Positions 5,743-9,088 of a DNA stretch of 9,088 bases are shown piece after piece. The stretch covers positions 27,772-36,859 of the forward strand of contig QBMP01000033.1 in the NCBI GenBank assembly GCA_003242115.1, read 5' to 3'. Position numbers and translations under genes: made by a program. This DNA is from Phormidesmis priestleyi (GTDB lineage: Bacteria > Cyanobacteriota > Cyanobacteriia > Phormidesmidales > Phormidesmidaceae). The notes beneath the pieces were generated by a model. The model saw only the letters and a program-made list of their open reading frames with translations, was not told where the DNA came from and made no database searches. Each line of letters starts with the position of its first letter. The first letter of the stretch is position 1.

Positions 5743-5804
5743 ACTGCCCTGGCAGTTAATTTTTTAATTCATCAGTCGCTCTCCTGCCACCGCTTGTGGT
5801 GCAG
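5743..5804 (+). promoter_or_regulatory. Structured leader upstream of ndhD1
   Basis: Two small inverted repeats precede ndhD1. The first is ACTGCCCTGGCAGT (5743-5756), a perfect palindrome followed by TAATTTTTTAATT. The second is a hairpin at 5784-5804, pairing CTG-CCAC with GTGG-CAG with a 2-base bulge; its 3' arm covers the two GTG codons at 5796-5801. The first could be a regulator site or a weak attenuator, and the second may affect initiation 15 bases downstream. No convincing -35/-10 was found in the 5565-5795 gap. Roles are inferred. Confidence 0.35.
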
Positions 5805-5819
5805 ATTATCAGTTTTGTT

Positions 5820-7415
5820 ATGGATCAATTTCCCTGGTTATCCTTCGTTATTTTCTTCCCGTTTCTAGCGGCTTTCGTCATTCCCTTCATCCCCGATGAA
5901 AACGGGCGAACGGTACGTTGGTATGCCTTAGTCATTGGCCTGATAGACTTTGCCGTCATCGTCTATGCCTTTGTCAATAACTACGACATCAATAGCTCAG
6001 GAATGCAGCTCTATGAAAGCTACACTTGGGTGCCTCAAATTGACCTGCGCTGGTCAGTTGGGGTCGATGGGCTGTCAATGCCGCTGGTACTGCTGACTGG
6101 ATTCATCACCACGCTGGCAATTTTGGCCTCTTGGCCAGTGACCTTTAAGCCCAAGCTGTTTTACTTCCTATTGCTGAGCATGTACGCCGGTCAAATCGGT
6201 GTGTTTGCCGTGCAGGACATGCTTTTGTTCTTCCTGATGTGGGAGTTGGAGCTGCTGCCAGTGTATTTGCTGCTCTCGATTTGGGGCGGCAAAAAGCGGC
6301 TGTATGCGGCGACCAAGTTCATCCTCTACACCGCTGGGGGATCGCTGTTCATTTTGCTAGCAGCGCTAGGCATGGCCTTTTACGGCGATACCGTTACCTT
6401 TGATATGCAGGCGCTGATGGCGAAAGAATTTCCGCTGCGGCTTCAGCTACTTCTGTACTCAGGCTTTTTGATTGCTTACGCAGTCAAGCTGCCGATTATT
6501 CCTTTCCACACTTGGTTGCCCGATGCCCACGGTGAGGCGACTGCGCCCGTACACATGTTGCTAGCAGGCATTTTGCTCAAAATGGGCGGCTATGCGATTA
6601 TTCGCATGAATGTGGAGATGCTGCCCGCTGCCCATGCGGTGATTGCGCCGGGACTGGTGATTTTTGGGGTGATTAATATCATCTACGCGGCACTGACTTC
6701 GTTTGCGCAAAACAACCTCAAGCGTAAGATCGCCTATTCGTCGATTTCTCACATGGGCTTTGTGATGATTGGCATCGGCTCATTTACGAATTTGGGTCTG
6801 AGCGGAGCGGTGCTGCAAATGGTGTCTCATGGCCTAATTGGCGCAAGCTTGTTCTTCCTGGTTGGGGCGACGTATGACCGCACGCACACGCTGATTTTGG
6901 ATGAAATGGGCGGTGTGGGCCGTAAGATGCCGAAGATTTTTGCGATGTTTACGACCTGCTCAATGGCGTCTTTGGCGCTGCCGGGAATGAGCGGATTTGT
7001 GGCGGAGCTGATGGTGTTTGTAGGGTTTGCCAATAGCGATGCGTATGGCTTTAACTTTAAGCTGATTGTGGTGATGCTGATGGCGGTGGGCGTGATTTTG
7101 ACGCCGCTGTATTTGCTTTCGATGCTGCGCGATATTTTCTATGGCCCCGAAAATAAGGAGCTGATTGAAAAAGAAGCGCTGATCGATGCCGAGCCGCGTG
7201 AAGTGTTTGTGATTGTGTGTTTGCTGATTCCGATTATTGGCTTTGGACTGTATCCAAAGGCGCTGACGCAGCTTTATGACGCCAAAACGGTGCAGATCAC
7301 GGAGCGGATTCGCACGGAGATGTTTGCGATCGCGCAAGACAAAACCCCACCGCTGCCGATTGCGACCACGCCATTACTGAACGCGCCAGATATCGCAAAA
7401 TCTTTGGCAAAGTAG
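5820..7415 (+). CDS. ndhD1: NAD(P)H-quinone oxidoreductase chain 4 (NdhD1), proton-pumping subunit of NDH-1L
   Basis: NdhD1 is the second antiporter-like membrane subunit paired with NdhF1 in NDH-1L, in the thylakoid membrane. From ATG 5820 it has 531 residues, a normal length. Visible signatures are [36 protein letters not shown] (channel glutamate E142), [20 protein letters not shown] (K223), [16 protein letters not shown] (K254), [14 protein letters not shown] and [12 protein letters not shown] (E396), all intact. The D1/D2 respiratory type fits better than the CO2-uptake types. The frame can be extended eight codons to GTG 5796, but that start lies in a hairpin; homologues begin with M-x-FPWL, so MDQFPWLSF is chosen. 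Neither start has a clear Shine-Dalgarno. It lies about 2.9 kb from ndhF1 across minus-strand toxin-type genes, and 67 bp before ftsW. Confidence 0.96.
   Translation: MDQFPWLSFVIFFPFLAAFVIPFIPDENGRTVRWYALVIGLIDFAVIVYAFVNNYDINSSGMQLYESYTWVPQIDLRWSVGVDGLSMPLVLLTGFITTLAILASWPVTFKPKLFYFLLLSMYAGQIGVFAVQDMLLFFLMWELELLPVYLLLSIWGGKKRLYAATKFILYTAGGSLFILLAALGMAFYGDTVTFDMQALMAKEFPLRLQLLLYSGFLIAYAVKLPIIPFHTWLPDAHGEATAPVHMLLAGILLKMGGYAIIRMNVEMLPAAHAVIAPGLVIFGVINIIYAALTSFAQNNLKRKIAYSSISHMGFVMIGIGSFTNLGLSGAVLQMVSHGLIGASLFFLVGATYDRTHTLILDEMGGVGRKMPKIFAMFTTCSMASLALPGMSGFVAELMVFVGFANSDAYGFNFKLIVVMLMAVGVILTPLYLLSMLRDIFYGPENKELIEKEALIDAEPREVFVIVCLLIPIIGFGLYPKALTQLYDAKTVQITERIRTEMFAIAQDKTPPLPIATTPLLNAPDIAKSLAK
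7326..7333. repeat. HIP1 octamer
   Basis: Exact GCGATCGC within the less conserved C-terminal coding part of ndhD1. Confidence 0.9.
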
Positions 7416-7447
7416 GCGTCAAGTCGTGACCAACTAATGCCAAAATA

Positions 7448-7486
7448 ATGGCCATTCGTATCGTCTCCGCAGGGTTGCTTTTTTGA
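7448..7486 (+). CDS. Possible 12-codon leader ORF overlapping the ftsW start
   Basis: ATG 7448-7450 opens a frame of 12 codons (MAIRIVSAGLLF) ending at TGA 7484-7486. That stop overlaps the TTG start of ftsW in the tetramer TTGA. The ATG sits at the 3' arm of a short hairpin (AATGCCA pairing with TGG-CATT, 7436-7456). The overlap is the geometry of termination-reinitiation coupling and could set ftsW output. It has no clear ribosome site of its own and may be chance. Confidence 0.25.
   Translation: MAIRIVSAGLLF
7471..7474 (+). promoter_or_regulatory. Shine-Dalgarno deciding the ftsW start
   Basis: AGGG lies 8 bases before TTG 7483. The alternative ATG at 7510 has only pyrimidine-rich sequence in front of it. 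This supports initiation at the rare TTG codon. Confidence 0.5.
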
Positions 7487-8811
7487 ACTCACCTTCTAGC
7501 TCACCGTTTATGAGTGGTTTCACCCGCGTTTTTTCTGTGCAAGATTGGGCCTTGGAGGCCAGATTGCTGCGCTGGATGACGCTGCTATGGGTATCGGTGG
7601 GCTTGGTGGTGTTGTTTTCGGCCTCTTACCCGGTGGCCGAAGCCGATTTTAACGACGGCGCACGCTTCTTTAAAATTCAGCTCGTTTGGGTCATCGTCGG
7701 CCTTTTGATCTCTCGGTGGATTACCCGCCATCCGTTGCAGCAGGTGATGCGCGTGTCTGGCGTGATGCTGTTGATCTCGATGCTAATGGTGATGGCAACG
7801 CACATTCCGGGTGTGGGCGTATCGGTCAATGGCGCAACCCGCTGGCTGCCGGTTGGCCCTTTTTTATTGCAGCCTTCAGAGCTGATGAAGCCATTTTTGG
7901 TACTGCACAGCGCTCAGCTTTTTGGCAAGTGGCACAAGCTGACACTCAGAACGCGGCTGGTGTGGCTGGGCATTTTTACCGGTGGGCTGCTGCTGATTTT
8001 GGCGCAGCCTAACCTCAGTACAACGGCGATATGCGGTCTGACCATTTGGCTGATTGCGCTGGCGGCGGGGCTCCCTTACCGGCAGCTGATGCTGACTGCT
8101 GGGGTGGGGCTAATGGGCGCGGTGCTGAGTGTGAGCTTGAAGTCTTATCAACGCGATCGCATCATTTCTTTTCTCAACCCCTGGGCTGATCCAAGTGAAA
8201 ACGGCTATCAGCTTATTCAAAGCCTTTTAGCGATTGGATCAGGCGGCGTCAGCGGCACGGGCTACGGCCTCTCGATTCAAAAAATTTACTTTTTACCGAT
8301 TCAATATACCGACTTTATTTTTTCGGTATTTGCCGAAGAATTTGGCTTTATCGGCTGCATCATGCTGATTTTGTTTTTAGCGGTGTACAGCACAGTGACG
8401 CTAATGGTGGCTATTCAGGCTAAGCAGACGGTGCACCGGCTAGTCGCGATTGGCTGCATGGTGCTGCTAGTCGGCCAGTCGATTATTAATATTGGCGTTG
8501 CTTCGGGCGCAATGCCCACAACCGGCTTGCCTTTTCCGCTGTTTAGCTACGGCGGTAGCTCTATGCTAGCGAGCTTAATTACGGCAGGTGTGTTGATTCG
8601 CGTCGCCAGAGAGTCGCGAGATGCCGAGGTGCTCTCACTCAAGCGGGTGCGAGAAGAGCTAGAGCGCGAAAGGCCGTTTAAGCCAGTGACGGACTTGCAT
8701 AAGCTGAGCAAGGCGTCTTCAGAAAAAGACCTGCACACCGTCAACAATCTATTGGAAAAACCCTTTCTGCGGCTCAAAAAGCGGCCAGTGCCGCCGTCTA
8801 GTCGCCCGTGA
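7483..8811 (+). CDS. ftsW: FtsW/RodA/SpoVE (SEDS) family septal peptidoglycan polymerase
   Basis: FtsW-type SEDS proteins are integral membrane glycosyltransferases that polymerise lipid II into septal peptidoglycan with a partner class B PBP. The 442 residues show about ten membrane helices. Family motifs are NGATRWLPVGPFLLQPSELMK (about 117-136), AQPNLSTTA (174-182), FLNPWADPSENGYQLIQSL (230-248), LPIQYTDFIFSVFAEEFG (271-288, with D277 at the presumed catalytic aspartate) and GLPFPLFSYGGSSM (348-361). A charged cytoplasmic tail follows (about 375-442). The TTG start at 7483 is preferred because AGGG (7471-7474) lies 8 bases upstream; the in-frame ATG at 7510 (MSGFTRVFSV) lacks a ribosome site, but would still leave a complete protein. 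It follows ndhD1 by 67 bp with no terminator seen, and precedes ccdA, a neighbour arrangement familiar in cyanobacteria. Confidence 0.92.
   Translation: MNSPSSSPFMSGFTRVFSVQDWALEARLLRWMTLLWVSVGLVVLFSASYPVAEADFNDGARFFKIQLVWVIVGLLISRWITRHPLQQVMRVSGVMLLISMLMVMATHIPGVGVSVNGATRWLPVGPFLLQPSELMKPFLVLHSAQLFGKWHKLTLRTRLVWLGIFTGGLLLILAQPNLSTTAICGLTIWLIALAAGLPYRQLMLTAGVGLMGAVLSVSLKSYQRDRIISFLNPWADPSENGYQLIQSLLAIGSGGVSGTGYGLSIQKIYFLPIQYTDFIFSVFAEEFGFIGCIMLILFLAVYSTVTLMVAIQAKQTVHRLVAIGCMVLLVGQSIINIGVASGAMPTTGLPFPLFSYGGSSMLASLITAGVLIRVARESRDAEVLSLKRVREELERERPFKPVTDLHKLSKASSEKDLHTVNNLLEKPFLRLKKRPVPPSSRP
8153..8160. repeat. HIP1 octamer
   Basis: Exact GCGATCGC inside ftsW, just upstream of the conserved FLNPWADPSENG segment. 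Confidence 0.9.
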
Positions 8812-8878
8812 AGTCCGAGCTTTCGATAGAATGAAGGCTGTAGTCACGGCTCGACTGAATTAATTCGACGCATTATGT

Positions 8879-9088
8879 ATGGGCGATTTTCTCGCTGAGA
8901 TCTCGACGAACGCCTCTATTAGCACAGCTAGCACAGTTGGCGCAGCTTACGAACGCCTACAGCTTTTTCTGTATCATCTGAGTCAGCAGGCTAACGGCTG
9001 GGTAGAGCTTCAGCTTGGCCATTTATCCTTCTCTAGCATTGGCATTATTGCTTTGGCAGGGCTGCTGACGAGTCTGACGCCCTGTATG
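8879..9088 (+). CDS. ccdA: Cytochrome c biogenesis protein CcdA, N-terminal part, cut by the window edge
   Basis: The visible 70 residues start at ATG 8879 (MGDFLAEISTNA). They comprise an N-terminal extension (residues 1-50, with YERLQLFLYHLSQQ) followed by the first membrane helix, GIIALAGLLTSLTPCM. TSLTPC carries the first redox cysteine (C69) of CcdA, a membrane thiol-disulfide transporter. CcdA moves reducing equivalents into the thylakoid lumen or periplasm for haem attachment to apocytochromes c and f, with CcsA/Ccs1. The rest is beyond the right edge. It lies 67 bp after ftsW on the same strand. An ATG four bases upstream (8875) runs into a stop after seven codons and is not used. No clear ribosome site is seen, so the start is less certain than the identity. 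Confidence 0.85.
   Translation, partial: MGDFLAEISTNASISTASTVGAAYERLQLFLYHLSQQANGWVELQLGHLSFSSIGIIALAGLLTSLTPCM

Noticed and set aside
6960..7337. A 125-codon minus-strand frame inside ndhD1, rich in H, Q, N and R.
   Set aside because: The composition is what the reverse complement of a membrane-protein gene gives; ndhD1 is clearly the coding strand.
8855..8872. Palindrome GAATTAATTC between ftsW and ccdA considered as an operator or terminator.
   Set aside because: It is a 10-bp AT-rich symmetry without a T tract or regulatory context; likely chance.

Overview
The window is chromosomal DNA from a cyanobacterium, probably a filamentous or Synechococcales-type lineage. Two genes encode cyanobacterial/plastid-type NDH-1 membrane subunits (NdhF1 and NdhD1). 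They are followed by an FtsW-type cell-division protein and the start of a thylakoid-type cytochrome c biogenesis protein, CcdA. Five exact copies of the cyanobacterial HIP1 octamer (GCGATCGC) support this; about 0.14 would be expected by chance in 9 kb. The species cannot be named from the sequence alone.

Layout. Positions 1-562 (minus strand) hold a HigBA-type toxin-antitoxin pair. The toxin gene higB is interrupted by an in-frame amber codon, and the antitoxin gene higA runs off the left edge. A 19-bp palindrome in front of higB is a likely operator. ndhF1 (861-2936, plus) follows and ends in a strong intrinsic terminator. Positions 3026-5565 form an accessory block read entirely from the minus strand. 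It holds a short gene remnant, a 390-residue PIN-like protein with 20-residue tandem repeats, a poorly coding spacer with a possible antitoxin-like micro-ORF, and a complete vapBC-type pair behind a palindromic, multi-half-site operator. The plus strand then resumes with ndhD1 (5820-7415), ftsW (7483-8811, probably with a TTG start) and ccdA (from 8879, cut by the right edge).

How the genes work together. NdhF1 and NdhD1 are the distal proton-pumping subunits of the same NDH-1L complex, used in respiration and cyclic electron flow. In a number of cyanobacteria their genes are neighbours; here about 2.9 kb of toxin-type genes in the opposite orientation lies between them. With the terminator behind ndhF1, this means the two subunits must be transcribed separately. 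ftsW is a septal peptidoglycan polymerase gene and ccdA supplies reductant for c-type cytochrome maturation; they share strand and short spacings with ndhD1 and may be partly co-transcribed.

The most unusual points are the nonsense-mutated higB beside an apparently intact higA, the repeat-bearing PIN protein with a micro-ORF in front of it, the vapB operator that covers the translation start, and the TTGA overlap between a 12-codon leader ORF and ftsW. No CRISPR array, tRNA, rRNA, transposase or prophage gene was seen.
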